From the NCBI RefSeq assembly GCF_002001165.1, contig NZ_MUNQ01000008.1:62001-126000 (forward strand): a DNA stretch of 64,000 bases, written 5' to 3'. Source of the DNA: Rhodanobacter sp. C05. GTDB taxonomy: Bacteria > Pseudomonadota > Gammaproteobacteria > Xanthomonadales > Rhodanobacteraceae. Below, one piece after another: positions 19,600-28,985 of the stretch (the stretch's first letter is position 1; each line of letters starts with the position of its first letter). Below the pieces are notes generated by a model. It was given only the letters and a program-made list of their open reading frames with translations, searched no databases and was not told the origin of the DNA. Made by a program: the position numbers and the translations under genes.

Positions 19600-22065
19600 A
19601 TGGTGTCCCGCCGACAATTCCTACAAGGCATGGGCGCGCTTGCCGTGCTGGGCAGTCCGCTACCGGCTTTTGCCACGCGGTTTGCAGATGCCACGGGCGT
19701 GCAGAAACTGGCAGGTGGGTCGTCGCCGCGAGCCGGTGGTGTATCGCAGTATGTGGATCTGTTCATCGGCACCGGCGGCCACGGTCATACCTATCCGGGT
19801 GCATCGATGCCATTCGGCATGGTGCAGCTGAGCCCGGATACGAATGACGCGGGCTGGGATGCATCGTCGGGCTATCACCAGGCCGACGGCTCGATCATGG
19901 GCTTCTCGCATACGCATCTGAGCGGTACCGGTGCGGCCGACATGCTCGATGTGCTGGTGATGCCGGCGCAGGGTCCGGTCTTGCTGCAGCCAGGCGCGCG
20001 CGGCTTGCCGGATGTGAATTACCACTCGCAGTTCGACGGCGCGGCTGGGCCGGGAGCGCAACTGACAGCGAACAGCAACGCGCATCCGCGCAAAGGCTAT
20101 CGTTCGCGTTATGAACGCACATCGGAGCACGCCCGGCCAGGCTATTACGGGGTGCATCTGACCGATCACGATATCCGCGCGGAACTGACCGCGGGCCTGC
20201 GCGCAGGTCTGCACCGCTATACCTTCCATGGTGCGGGCAGCGGGCATTTGCTGGTCGATCTGGCGCACGGTTTCCATGACGACTACAAGGTGCCCTGCGC
20301 GGTCACCGATGCGCAGTTGCGCCTGGTCGGCAACGACACGCTGGTCGGCAGTCGGCGTGTGCATCAATGGGCCAACGGCCGGCATATCCATTTCGCGATG
20401 AAGGTGTCGCGTCCGTTCTCGCAAGCCACGCTGTACTCGGAAGATGTCGCCGCGCCGAGCGGTACCGGTGAGCTGAACGGCACGCATCTGAAGGCGGCCC
20501 TGCATTTCGACGAGGTGGCGCGCGAGCCGGTGCTGGTGAAGGTCGGCATCTCGGCCGTGGATATCGACGGCGCGCTGCGCAACCTCGAGGCGGACATTCC
20601 CGGCTGGGATTTCGATCAGTTGCAGCAAACCGCCGCGGATACCTGGGAGCGCGAACTCAACCGCATCCAGGTTGAAACTACTTCGAAGCGCGATCTGCGC
20701 GTGTTCTATAGCTCGCTCTATCACACCATGCTGGCACCGACGCTGTTCAGCGATGTCGATGGCCGTTACCGCGGCATGGATCTGCAAGTCCACCAGTTGC
20801 CGCAGGGGCAGAACAACTACAGCACCTATTCGCTTTGGGATACCTACCGCGCGCAGCATCCGCTGCTGACCTTGTGCCAGGCCGATCGTGTGCCGGATTT
20901 CGTCAACTGCCTGGTGCGGATGGCCGAGGAGAGTCCGGATGGTCCGCCGGTATGGCCGCTGCAGGGCGTGGAAACGGGCTGCATGATTGGCTACCACTCC
21001 GCGGTCGTGATTGCCGAGGCGCAGGCGAAAGGTTTCACCGGCATCGATTACGCGCGCGCCTGGCCGCTGTATCGCAAACGTGCGATGGATGACGATTACC
21101 GTGGCCTGCCGCTCTACCGCAAGATGGGTTACATCCCGAGCGACAAGGAAGGCGAGGCGGTGAGCAAGACGCTGGAATACGCCTACGACGACTGGGCCGT
21201 CGCGCATATGGCGGATGCCGCCGGCGAGAAACAGCTCGCGCAGGCCTTGCGCGAGCGTTCGCGCAACTATCGTCATGTCTTCGACAAGAAGCTGAACTTC
21301 GTGCGGCCACGCGGCAGCGACGGCGACTGGCTCGAGCCTTTCGATCCGCGCGGAATGGGGTATTCGAGCCAATGGCGCGATTTCACCGAATCGAATGCAT
21401 GGCAGGCCACCTTCCTCAACCAGCACGACCTGTACGGCTACATGAGCATGTTCGGCGGCCCACAGGTTTTCGAGCGCCAGCTGGACAAGCTGTTCACTAC
21501 AAGTTCGAAACTGCCTGCCGACGCGCCGCCGGATATCGCGGGCATGGTGGGCCAGTATGCGCACGGCAATGAGCCGAGCCATCACGTGGCCTATCTGTAT
21601 GCCTACACCGGTGCGCACTACAAAACCCAGGCTCGCGTGCGCTCGTTGATGGAAACCATGTACCCACCGGAGCCGGATGGCCTCGCAGGCAACGAAGACT
21701 GTGGCCAGATGAGTGCGTGGTATGTGATGAGTGCGCTGGGTCTTTATGCGGTCGATCCGGTAAGCACGAACTACGTGTTCGGCAGCCCATTGCTCGATCG
21801 TGCCGAGGTCGCGCTTGCCGCCGGTCGCCGACTGGTCATCAAGACGATCGACAACGGACCAGGGCGGCCGTACATCCAATCAGTGCAATGGAACGGCAAG
21901 CCGTGGACGCGCAGCTGGATCAGTCACGCCGAGCTGGCTGCTGGCGGTACGCTGGAGTTCCACATGGGCGCTACACCGAACCGGCAATTTGGTGCCGGTC
22001 CGGCGGATCGTCCGCCCGCGTTCGGCATGCCGGCTACGACGGCGGTTTCCGTTGACGCAGCATGA
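19600..22065 (+). CDS. GH92 alpha-mannosidase, Tat-exported
   Basis: An 821-residue family GH92 calcium-dependent exo-alpha-mannosidase, acting on alpha-1,2/1,3/1,4 mannose of glycans. Family marks are GTGGHGHTYPGASMPFGMVQLSPD near the mature N-terminus, FSHTHLSGTG, and NEDCGQMSAWYVMSALG with the catalytic Glu at about 699. The start at 19600 has GGAG upstream and opens with a textbook twin-arginine signal (SRRQFLQ plus a hydrophobic run). Length is normal. It is monocistronic here: a strong hairpin follows and the next gene is convergent. Confidence 0.95.
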   Translation: MVSRRQFLQGMGALAVLGSPLPAFATRFADATGVQKLAGGSSPRAGGVSQYVDLFIGTGGHGHTYPGASMPFGMVQLSPDTNDAGWDASSGYHQADGSIMGFSHTHLSGTGAADMLDVLVMPAQGPVLLQPGARGLPDVNYHSQFDGAAGPGAQLTANSNAHPRKGYRSRYERTSEHARPGYYGVHLTDHDIRAELTAGLRAGLHRYTFHGAGSGHLLVDLAHGFHDDYKVPCAVTDAQLRLVGNDTLVGSRRVHQWANGRHIHFAMKVSRPFSQATLYSEDVAAPSGTGELNGTHLKAALHFDEVAREPVLVKVGISAVDIDGALRNLEADIPGWDFDQLQQTAADTWERELNRIQVETTSKRDLRVFYSSLYHTMLAPTLFSDVDGRYRGMDLQVHQLPQGQNNYSTYSLWDTYRAQHPLLTLCQADRVPDFVNCLVRMAEESPDGPPVWPLQGVETGCMIGYHSAVVIAEAQAKGFTGIDYARAWPLYRKRAMDDDYRGLPLYRKMGYIPSDKEGEAVSKTLEYAYDDWAVAHMADAAGEKQLAQALRERSRNYRHVFDKKLNFVRPRGSDGDWLEPFDPRGMGYSSQWRDFTESNAWQATFLNQHDLYGYMSMFGGPQVFERQLDKLFTTSSKLPADAPPDIAGMVGQYAHGNEPSHHVAYLYAYTGAHYKTQARVRSLMETMYPPEPDGLAGNEDCGQMSAWYVMSALGLYAVDPVSTNYVFGSPLLDRAEVALAAGRRLVIKTIDNGPGRPYIQSVQWNGKPWTRSWISHAELAAGGTLEFHMGATPNRQFGAGPADRPPAFGMPATTAVSVDAA

Positions 22066-22147
22066 GTACCCTGCAGGCAGGTACGCGAGTTTCGACTTGA
22101 CTGCAGTGAAGTGATGCCGGCGCGGATGCAGGATCATGGGTTCTTCT

Positions 22148-22174
22148 CTGAGACGGCGAACATCGCCGTCTCAG
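22148..22174. terminator. Strong hairpin between convergent genes
   Basis: CTGAGACGGCGA-ACA-TCGCCGTCTCAG is a perfect 12-bp stem with a 3-base loop, placed between the convergent GH92 (+) and GH29 (-) genes. There is no long T-run on either side, so it may act as a bidirectional terminator or as a transcript-end stabiliser. Confidence 0.6.
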
Positions 22175-22243
22175 GGAGCCGTCATGCCGCCTGAGCGCAT
22201 GGCCATTTGGTTCCCTAGCGTGACTGGCTCATCTTTCGGAAGA

Positions 22244-23602
22244 TCAGCCGCCGGCCACGTTGAATAGCTGAAATTCTCGAATGCGTGCCGTGCAAACGCT
22301 GGACAGAATATTCAGGCGAACCTTGGTGGTGGTCGCCGGCGCGAAGCGATCGATCTTCATGTGACCGATGGCTTCGGCTTTGGCCACGGGCGCCCACGTA
22401 TCGCGAGCCCATACTTCGATCGCGTACTTCTGCACGCATTGACCGTCGTTAAGCCACTCCATGGTGAGGGCATGATCGATGGTGACGGGTTTTGCGAAAT
22501 CGACTTCAAGCGTCGCGTGATGTGAACCTTCCGCGGCTGACCAGAAGGTATCGGGGTTGCCGTCCAGGGCTGCCGAGACATTCGTGTCGGTGGCGGCATG
22601 CTGCCGGGCCAGATCCTTGTCGATGCCGTAGCGTGCGTGAAGCGCTGCACCGAATTCCTTGAGGCGCGCAACGTCAGCATCGGGCAGCACGCCGTGTCGA
22701 TTCGGTGCGATGCCCAGCATCAGCTGGCCACCGCGTCCAACGCTGTTTTCCCAGATGTCGACCAGCTCATCGATGCTTTTCAAGGTCTTGTCGCTGTCCG
22801 GATGCCAGAACCATTGCAGTGTGTGCAGCGGTGTATCCACTTCCACCGGACGCCAGCGCAGCTCACCATGGCGGTCGATCGCATTCCAGTTTTCGTCGTG
22901 GATATGGCCGTCTTCGCTTCCGACCCAGCGAATGTCGCCGTAGTCGAACAGGGCCACGTCGGCGAAGACCATCGTGTTCGACTGGTAGGTCCTCAGCTCT
23001 TCGATATATTTCTTGAAATCGTAGACATGACCCGCGCTGCCGGCACCGTCCAGCCACCATTCGGTCAGCGGTCCATAGCTCTGGACGAGCTCATCCATCT
23101 GCGCGAGATAATATTTATCGTAGGCCGCTGCATCGGCATAGCGCGGCTCATGACGGTCCCACGGCGACAAATAGATGCCGAACCCCATGCCTTCCTTGCG
23201 GACGGCTTGCTCCGTCATTTGCACCAGGTTGCCCTTGCCATCCATCCACGGGCTGTTCTTGACGGAGTAGTCGGTTTGCTCCGTCGGCCACAGCGCAAAA
23301 CCGTCGTGATGTTTGGCGACAAGCACGAGGTACGTGGCGCCGGCGGACTTGGCGGCGCGAGCCCATTGCGCCGGATCGACATGGTCGGGATTGAATACCT
23401 TGGGACTGGCCGTGCCATCGCCCCATTCACGGTCGAGGAAGGTGTTGGTGCCGAAATGCACGATCACGCCGAATTCCAGATCCTGCCAATGCACCTGCTG
23501 CGGCGATGGCTTGATATCGACGAAATTCTGCGCCAAAGAAGCGTTTGTGACACAGGTGACACCGGCCGCGAAGGCGAAGATGATGCGTAAACCTATCCGC
23601 AT
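22244..23602 (-). CDS. GH29 alpha-L-fucosidase (1,3/1,4-type) with C-terminal binding domain
   Basis: A 452-residue exported GH29 fucosidase with a signal peptide (FAFAAGVTCVTNASLAQ). Catalytic features are KHHDGFALW, the nucleophile Asp in TEWWLDGAGS (about residue 185) and the likely acid/base Glu in WVGSEDGH (about 230). That arrangement, and the shorter barrel, fits subfamily B, which acts on alpha-1,3/1,4-fucose such as Lewis a. Residues 330-452 look like an F5/8 type C (CBM32-like) domain. It lies 94 bp after the iclR-type gene on the same strand and may share its transcript. It differs clearly from the second GH29 at 40.4 kb. Confidence 0.88.
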   Translation of the reverse strand: MRIGLRIIFAFAAGVTCVTNASLAQNFVDIKPSPQQVHWQDLEFGVIVHFGTNTFLDREWGDGTASPKVFNPDHVDPAQWARAAKSAGATYLVLVAKHHDGFALWPTEQTDYSVKNSPWMDGKGNLVQMTEQAVRKEGMGFGIYLSPWDRHEPRYADAAAYDKYYLAQMDELVQSYGPLTEWWLDGAGSAGHVYDFKKYIEELRTYQSNTMVFADVALFDYGDIRWVGSEDGHIHDENWNAIDRHGELRWRPVEVDTPLHTLQWFWHPDSDKTLKSIDELVDIWENSVGRGGQLMLGIAPNRHGVLPDADVARLKEFGAALHARYGIDKDLARQHAATDTNVSAALDGNPDTFWSAAEGSHHATLEVDFAKPVTIDHALTMEWLNDGQCVQKYAIEVWARDTWAPVAKAEAIGHMKIDRFAPATTTKVRLNILSSVCTARIREFQLFNVAGG

Positions 23603-23696
23603 GTTTCTGGTCCTGCGTTGATATTTTCCTGGTTGACGTCGAACCTCGGCCTAGGCATCAGGCACTTGGCGAGCCTGATGCGCGGCATCCCATTAC

Positions 23697-24476
23697 TCAG
23701 TCGGGACGGGCAGCGGCCCCGAAGTGCAGCGCGTCGGAAATTTCCCTTGTCGAGCGTTGCAGTTCGGCGATCACGTCGTCCATGGTGGTCCGCGCTTCGG
23801 TTCGCTGCGCGATGAATGGAATGGTGAGCGCGCACACGGCGCGTCCATGTTGCAGCACCGGCGCGGAAAGATCGGTAACCGCATCGACGACTTGGCTTGG
23901 CTCGCTGGCGTAACCACGTTCGCGCAGTTTGACCAGCAGCTTGGTCAGCTTCTTGCGATCCAGCGTCGGTTCGTATTTGACGATCATGTCCAGCCAGCGC
24001 TCACGCACCGCGTCGTCCTGGAAGGCGAGCAGCACGTGACCCGACGTCGATTTGGACATGGGGCGACGGTGCCCGACACGCACGACCAGGGCGACCTCGC
24101 CCGGGGGGTCCACACGGGTGATCACCACGATCTGTTCGTGCGATGGCACGACCAGATGGCATGCCTGTCCGCTGGTGTCCGCCAGTTGGTGCATGACTGG
24201 CAGCGCCGCTTCGATCATGCTTTTTACCGGTGGCTGCTCCATGCCCAGGCGGAACAGCCGCGTGGTGACCGAATAGCCGGAGTCGCCGTCGCCACGCGTG
24301 ATGTAGTCACGTTCTTCGAGTACCAGCAGCATGCGAAAAATCTCGCCGCGCGAGCGACCGACACCTTCGGAAATCTCGGCGATGCTCAGCGGCTTGTGGG
24401 CGCCTGCCAGCAGTTCGAGTATGTCCAGCCCTTTGTCGAGCGCGGGTGCGCGGTATTTGGGGGTCTGAGTTGGCAT
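23697..24476 (-). CDS. IclR family transcriptional regulator
   Basis: A 259-residue IclR-type regulator. The N-terminal winged helix (ALDKGLDILELLAGAHKPLSIAEISEGVGRSRGEIFRML) precedes the effector-binding domain (about residues 85-255, GHRRPMSKSTSGHVLLAF). GGAAGGAAA before the ATG at 24476 decides the start over an upstream in-frame ATG. It is divergent from the fucose permease gene, so L-fucose or an intermediate of its breakdown is the likely effector. Two copies of CAGGTGAATT lie in the shared promoter region. Confidence 0.9.
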   Translation of the reverse strand: MPTQTPKYRAPALDKGLDILELLAGAHKPLSIAEISEGVGRSRGEIFRMLLVLEERDYITRGDGDSGYSVTTRLFRLGMEQPPVKSMIEAALPVMHQLADTSGQACHLVVPSHEQIVVITRVDPPGEVALVVRVGHRRPMSKSTSGHVLLAFQDDAVRERWLDMIVKYEPTLDRKKLTKLLVKLRERGYASEPSQVVDAVTDLSAPVLQHGRAVCALTIPFIAQRTEARTTMDDVIAELQRSTREISDALHFGAAARPD

Positions 24477-24548
24477 GACTTTCCTTCCGTTGTGGCGGCC
24501 AGCTCGCCGCCTGTAGTACGACGTCGTCACTTATCTTGCCTTGACGAT

Positions 24549-24590
24549 CAGGTGAATTTGTTGCGGCGCGTCTTGTCTTGCAGGTGAATT
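24549..24590. promoter_or_regulatory. Direct repeat CAGGTGAATT, possible IclR-type sites
   Basis: CAGGTGAATT occurs at 24549-24558 and again at 24581-24590, a spacing of 32 bp or about three helical turns, in the 196-bp gap between the iclR-type and fucP-type genes. A related AAATTCACAGG is found at 32711-32721 before the fucose catabolic operon. The link to the regulator is inferred from position. Confidence 0.4.
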
Positions 24591-24672
24591 ATCGTTTCAT
24601 ATTTGCACATGCCGGTCATGCCGTCACGCGGGTTCCGCAATTCGCGCTCGTGCGCGCCGATGGGAGAAGAGG

Positions 24673-25992
24673 GTGGCTGTGCAGACGGTTTCAGAAGGCC
24701 ACACCATGCCGATGGGCGGCACCGCGCCAACCGACCGCCCATCCTGGTTGCCACTGGTCCTGATCGTCAGCCTGTTCTTTCTCTGGGGTGGCGCGAACAA
24801 TCTCAACGATGTGCTGATCGCGCAATTCAAGAAAGCGTTCGTGCTCAGTGATTTTCGTGCGGGGCTGGTGCAGAGCGCGTTCTACCTCGGCTACTTCCTG
24901 GTCGCGATGCCGGCAGGCATGTACATGCGTCGCTTCGGCTACAAAAGCGCCGTGGTATTCGGGCTGGCGCTTTACGGTGTGGGTGCGCTGTTGTTCTGGC
25001 CGGCCGCGTCGTCGTCCACCTATGGCCTTTTTCTGGTCGCCTTGTTCGTGATTGCCAGCGGACTGGCCTTTCTGGAGACATCGGCCAATCCCTTCGTCAC
25101 CTTGCTCGGCCCGCGAGAAACAGCGACACGCCGACTCAATCTGGCCCAGGCCTTCAACCCGTTGGGCTCGATCGCGGGCATCCTGATCGGCCAGCATTTC
25201 ATCTTTTCGGGGGTGGACCATTCGTCTGCCCAGCTGGCGGCGATGAACGTCGCGGAACGTGCGGCCTACTACGCCACCGAGACGCGAGCCGTGCAATGGC
25301 CGTATCTGGTCATTGGTGTCGTGGTAATGGGCTGGGCCATGCTGATCCTGCTGACGCGTTTTCCAAGGACGACAGCGGCCCATGGCGCGTCAGCAGCGGC
25401 GGGCGGGGGCAGGGTGCTGCGCGCGTTGCTGCGCGACCGGCGTTTCGTTGGTGCATTGTTCGCGCAGTTCTTCTACGTCGGCGCACAGGTAGGTGTGTGG
25501 AGTTACACCATTCGTTATGTGCAGGCCACGATGCCGGGTACGTCATCCAGGGATGCCGCCAATTTCCTCACCGCGGGGCTGGTGTGTTTCATGGCGGGGC
25601 GTTTTGCGGGTACCGCGCTGATGAAGTATCTGGCGCCGGTGCGGTTGTTGATGGCGTTTGCCGCAGTGAACATCGCATTGACTCTGTTTGCCGTGTTCCA
25701 GCCGGGCATCCACGGCGCCTATGCGCTGGTGGCGTGCAGCTTTTTCATGTCGGTGATGTACCCGACGGTGTTTGCATTGGGCGTGGAGGGACGCGGCGAC
25801 GACGAGCGCAAACTCGGTTCGGCTTTGCTCGTCATGACCATTATTGGCGGTGCGGTGCTTACCGCACTGATGGGTGCGGTATCCGACCTGAGCAGCATGG
25901 CATGGGCGATGACGGTGCCGGCATGCAGTTTCATGGTGGTGCTGCTGTTCGCCTGGCAGCGACGTCGACATCCCGTGAAGGAAAACGGCTGA
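24673..25992 (+). CDS. fucP: L-fucose:H+ symporter (FucP-like MFS permease)
   Basis: A 439-residue major-facilitator permease with about 12 membrane helices, of the FucP group that imports L-fucose with a proton. FucP-type features are FFLWGGANNLNDVLIAQFKKAF in helix 1, SAFYLGYFLVAMPAG, and FLETSANPFVTLLGP in the fourth helix region. The GTG at 24673 follows a purine-rich GGAGAAGAGG; an ATG at 24706 is an alternative. Its stop overlaps the mutarotase start by TGATG. It would bring fucose released by the two fucosidases into the cytoplasm. Confidence 0.88.
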   Translation: MAVQTVSEGHTMPMGGTAPTDRPSWLPLVLIVSLFFLWGGANNLNDVLIAQFKKAFVLSDFRAGLVQSAFYLGYFLVAMPAGMYMRRFGYKSAVVFGLALYGVGALLFWPAASSSTYGLFLVALFVIASGLAFLETSANPFVTLLGPRETATRRLNLAQAFNPLGSIAGILIGQHFIFSGVDHSSAQLAAMNVAERAAYYATETRAVQWPYLVIGVVVMGWAMLILLTRFPRTTAAHGASAAAGGGRVLRALLRDRRFVGALFAQFFYVGAQVGVWSYTIRYVQATMPGTSSRDAANFLTAGLVCFMAGRFAGTALMKYLAPVRLLMAFAAVNIALTLFAVFQPGIHGAYALVACSFFMSVMYPTVFALGVEGRGDDERKLGSALLVMTIIGGAVLTALMGAVSDLSSMAWAMTVPACSFMVVLLFAWQRRRHPVKENG

Positions 25993-26333
25993 TGCCACGT
26001 CATTACTATGCGCTGGATCTGCGCGACGATGCCGCCGCCATCGCCGAATACGAGCGCTTGCATCGGCCGGAAAATGTCTGGCCGCAGATCACCGCGTCGA
26101 TCCGTGCATCGGGGGTAGAAGAGATGGAAATCTTTCGTACCGGGAATCGGTTGGTGATGGCGGTGCAGGTAGCGGATAACTACGATGCATCGGCCAGGCA
26201 CGGTATAGACGATCCGATGACGCAAGCGTGGGAGGCACTGATGGATCGCTACCAGCAGCGCTTGCCATGGGCTGAGGCGGGGCAGAAGTGGGTACCAATG
26301 ACGCGTATTTTTTCGCTGACGTCGATGGAATGA
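25992..26333 (+). CDS. L-rhamnose mutarotase (RhaM/DUF718) family protein, likely L-fucose mutarotase
   Basis: A 113-residue protein of the RhaM family of small dimeric alpha+beta barrels that interconvert sugar anomers. Conserved features are the N-terminal YYALDLRDD, YERLHRPENVWPQI with the family His, and the C-terminal MTRIFSL. It is translationally coupled to fucP (TGATG), so fucose is the likely substrate here, which would present the right anomer to the dehydrogenase. Confidence 0.85.
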   Translation: MPRHYYALDLRDDAAAIAEYERLHRPENVWPQITASIRASGVEEMEIFRTGNRLVMAVQVADNYDASARHGIDDPMTQAWEALMDRYQQRLPWAEAGQKWVPMTRIFSLTSME

Positions 26334-26402
26334 GCGCAGCGAATCCCCACATGCTCGGCATATCTCGTGCTGATTCGTGTCGAGATTCAACCAGGCATTG
26401 TC

Positions 26403-26429
26403 GTCATTCCGGCTTTGCTCCGGAATGAC
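26403..26429. terminator. REP-like hairpin between convergent operons
   Basis: GTCATTCCGG-CTTTGCT-CCGGAATGAC is a perfect 10-bp stem with a 7-base loop between the mutarotase gene (+) and the lactate dehydrogenase gene (-). The arm resembles the GTCATCC/GGAATGAC parts of the element at 19.3-19.5 kb, so it is probably a degenerate copy of a dispersed intergenic repeat acting as a bidirectional terminator. Confidence 0.6.
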
Positions 26430-26468
26430 GGAAAATTCGCCGCTCGACTGAATGAATACTGCCGGTTT

Positions 26469-27626
26469 TCAGCGCATTCCTGCATCGCCGCGCCAGATCA
26501 CGTCGGCCGAAATGGCACGTACATCGGTCTGCCCGGTCAAGGCCATGCTCACGCTCAATTCGCGGCGAATCAGTTCGATCGCCTGCGTCACGCCGGCCTC
26601 ACCGTTCGCACCCAGGCCATAAAGAAAGGCTTTGCCGATCAACCCGGCATGCGCCCCGCAGGCCAACGCCTTGAGCAAATCCTGGCCGCTGAGGATGCCG
26701 CCATCGAACAGCACCTGCAGGCGATCGCCGACCGCTTGCACGATGGAGGGCAGCACCTCGATGCTGGCCGGCGCACCATCCAGCTGACGGCCGCCATGAT
26801 TGGACACGACGATGGCATCGACGCCATGGCCCGCTGCGATACGGGCATCTTCCGGATCGAGTATGCCTTTGATGATCAACTTGCCGGGCCACAACGCGCG
26901 GATCCATTCGAGGTCTTCCCAGGTCAGGGTCGGATCGAACTGCTTGGCGATCCATTGCGCTAGCGTGGAAAGGCTGTCGGTATTCTTGATACGCCCCTTC
27001 AAGTTGCCGAACGAACGACTGGGTGCGTGCAACATGCTCCAGGCCCAGCGTGGCTTGCTGAGCATGTCGAACAGATTGTGCAAGGTAATCCGCGGTGGCA
27101 CCGACAAGCCGTTCTTGATCTCGCGATGACGTTGGCCTTGCACGGTAAGGTCCGCGGTCAGCATCAGCGCACTGCAACCGGCGGCCTTGGCGCGCTCGAT
27201 CAGTTCGCGCGTAAAGCCGCGATCGCGCATGACGTACACCTGGAACCAGAACGGGGTCTTCACCGCGTCGTGCACTTGTTCGATCGAGCAGATCGACACC
27301 GTACTCAGGCAAAACGGGATGCCGGCCTTCGCGGCGGCGCGTGCGCCGAGGATCTCGCCGCCGCCGCGCTGCAGGCCGGTGAGGCCGGTCGGGGCGATCG
27401 CCAGCGGCATCGATACCGGCTGGCCGACAATGTCGGTGGCCAGGGATCGGTTGTCGACGTTGCGCATCACCCGTTGCCGCAGGCTTATCCGCGCCAGCGC
27501 CGCGTGATTCGCCCGCAAGGTGGTTTCTTCGTACGAGCCGCGATCGGCGTATTCGAAGAAGGCGCGCGGAACGCGGCGCCTGGCCAGTTCACGCAAATCG
27601 GCAACGCTGGCGATGGGAGTCGTCAT
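26469..27626 (-). CDS. lldD: FMN-dependent L-lactate dehydrogenase (LldD-like)
   Basis: A 385-residue alpha-hydroxy-acid dehydrogenase of the FMN TIM-barrel family, oxidising L-lactate to pyruvate and feeding electrons to quinone. Marks are [43 protein letters not shown] and the active-site [16 protein letters not shown]. Its start overlaps the stop of the fuconate dehydratase gene by ATGA and it is last in the fucose operon. That fits the pathway, which yields pyruvate and L-lactate. Confidence 0.88.
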   Translation of the reverse strand: MTTPIASVADLRELARRRVPRAFFEYADRGSYEETTLRANHAALARISLRQRVMRNVDNRSLATDIVGQPVSMPLAIAPTGLTGLQRGGGEILGARAAAKAGIPFCLSTVSICSIEQVHDAVKTPFWFQVYVMRDRGFTRELIERAKAAGCSALMLTADLTVQGQRHREIKNGLSVPPRITLHNLFDMLSKPRWAWSMLHAPSRSFGNLKGRIKNTDSLSTLAQWIAKQFDPTLTWEDLEWIRALWPGKLIIKGILDPEDARIAAGHGVDAIVVSNHGGRQLDGAPASIEVLPSIVQAVGDRLQVLFDGGILSGQDLLKALACGAHAGLIGKAFLYGLGANGEAGVTQAIELIRRELSVSMALTGQTDVRAISADVIWRGDAGMR

Positions 27627-28942
27627 TGTGCCCTCGACACATCGACCGGTTCGCGCCACGCAAGACCATCCGGGTAACGATAGTGCGTCAGCGCGCTCGC
27701 ATGCATTTTCGCGGAAAAGCCCGGCGACTCGGGCGCGATATAACAGCCAAGGCGAATGACCACAGGATCGACGAAATGCTCGTGCAGATGATCGACGAAT
27801 TCGATCGCGCGATCATCCTTTTTGCCGCTGATCGCCACGAAGTCGGCCATCGCCAGGTGTTGCACCAGTTCGCACAAGCCGACGCCGCCGGCGTGCGGGA
27901 ACACGCGCACACCGAATTTGGCGGCCAGCAGCAGGATGGCCAGGTTTTCGTTGACGCCACCGACGCGGGCGGCGTCGATCTGCACGAGGTCGACTGCACC
28001 GGCCTGGAACAGCTGCTTGAACATGACACGGTTGTGGGTGTGCTCGCCGGTCGAAATCGGTACCGACGCAACGGCGCGGCGGATCGCGGCGTGGCCGAGT
28101 ATGTCGTCCGGGCTGGTGGGCTCCTCGGCCCATGCGATGCGCACGTCCGACAGGCGTTGCAGCCATGCAATGGCGTCACGCACATCCCAGCGCTGGTTGG
28201 CATCGACGGCGATGCCAATGTCGGGCCCGACCGTTTCGCGTGCAAGTCGGCAACGACGCACGTCGTCTTCCACATTCATGCCTACCTTGAGCTTGATGGT
28301 ACGAAAGCCCGCGGCAACCGCCTCGCGTGCCAGGCGCTGCATTTTTTCATCGGCATAACCCAGCCAACCGGGCGAGGTGGTGTAGGCCGGGTAGCCTTCG
28401 GCAAGCAACTGCGCAATGCGCTGTGCCTTGTTGGTGGCCGCGGCGTAGAGCATGGTCAGTGCCTCATCCGGCGTGAGCGCGTCGGTGAGATAACGGAAAT
28501 CGATGGTCGCGACCAACTGCTCGGGCGTCATGTCCGCGATAAAGCACCATAGCGGCTTGCCTGCCATCCGCGCGGCGAGATCCCAGGCGGCGTTGATCAC
28601 GGCACCGATGGCCATGTGCATCACGCCCTTTTCAGGGCCGAGCCAGCGCAATTGGGAGTCGCCGACCAGGCGCTTTGCGAAGCCGCCAAGATCGCCGATT
28701 ACTTCGTCGAGGTCGAGACCCAGAACATGATGCGCGAGAGCGTCGATGGCTACTTTCTGTACATCGTTGCCGCGGCCGATGGTGAACGCGAACCCGTAAC
28801 CGTCCATGCCGGGTTGATCGGTGCGCATGACGACGTAGGCTGCCGAGTAGTCCGGGTCGGGATTCATGGCATCCGAGCCATCCAGCTCCCGCGAGGTCGG
28901 AAAGCGGACATCGTAAGTCTCCAGCGCCGTGATCTTTGTCAT
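27623..28942 (-). CDS. L-fuconate dehydratase (enolase superfamily)
   Basis: A 439-residue enolase-superfamily enzyme that dehydrates L-fuconate to 2-keto-3-deoxy-L-fuconate, as characterised in X. campestris. Seen are the KxK catalytic motif in [11 protein letters not shown], metal ligands in AVDANQRWD and [11 protein letters not shown], and [17 protein letters not shown], with the catalytic His in FPHAGGVGL. The ATG at 28942 gives the normal family length. It is fifth in the minus-strand fucose operon, 43 bp after the hydrolase gene and overlapping lldD. Confidence 0.92.
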   Translation of the reverse strand: MTKITALETYDVRFPTSRELDGSDAMNPDPDYSAAYVVMRTDQPGMDGYGFAFTIGRGNDVQKVAIDALAHHVLGLDLDEVIGDLGGFAKRLVGDSQLRWLGPEKGVMHMAIGAVINAAWDLAARMAGKPLWCFIADMTPEQLVATIDFRYLTDALTPDEALTMLYAAATNKAQRIAQLLAEGYPAYTTSPGWLGYADEKMQRLAREAVAAGFRTIKLKVGMNVEDDVRRCRLARETVGPDIGIAVDANQRWDVRDAIAWLQRLSDVRIAWAEEPTSPDDILGHAAIRRAVASVPISTGEHTHNRVMFKQLFQAGAVDLVQIDAARVGGVNENLAILLLAAKFGVRVFPHAGGVGLCELVQHLAMADFVAISGKKDDRAIEFVDHLHEHFVDPVVIRLGCYIAPESPGFSAKMHASALTHYRYPDGLAWREPVDVSRAQ

Positions 28943-28985
28943 GCCATGACCTTTCTCGAATAAAAGTGGTGCAACGTCGCGACGG

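Noticed and set aside
19660..21879. 739-codon open frame on the minus strand inside GH92
   Set aside because: It lies wholly antisense to a clear GH92 gene, has Arg/His/Ala-rich composition and no family features; it is a by-product of GC-rich codon use.
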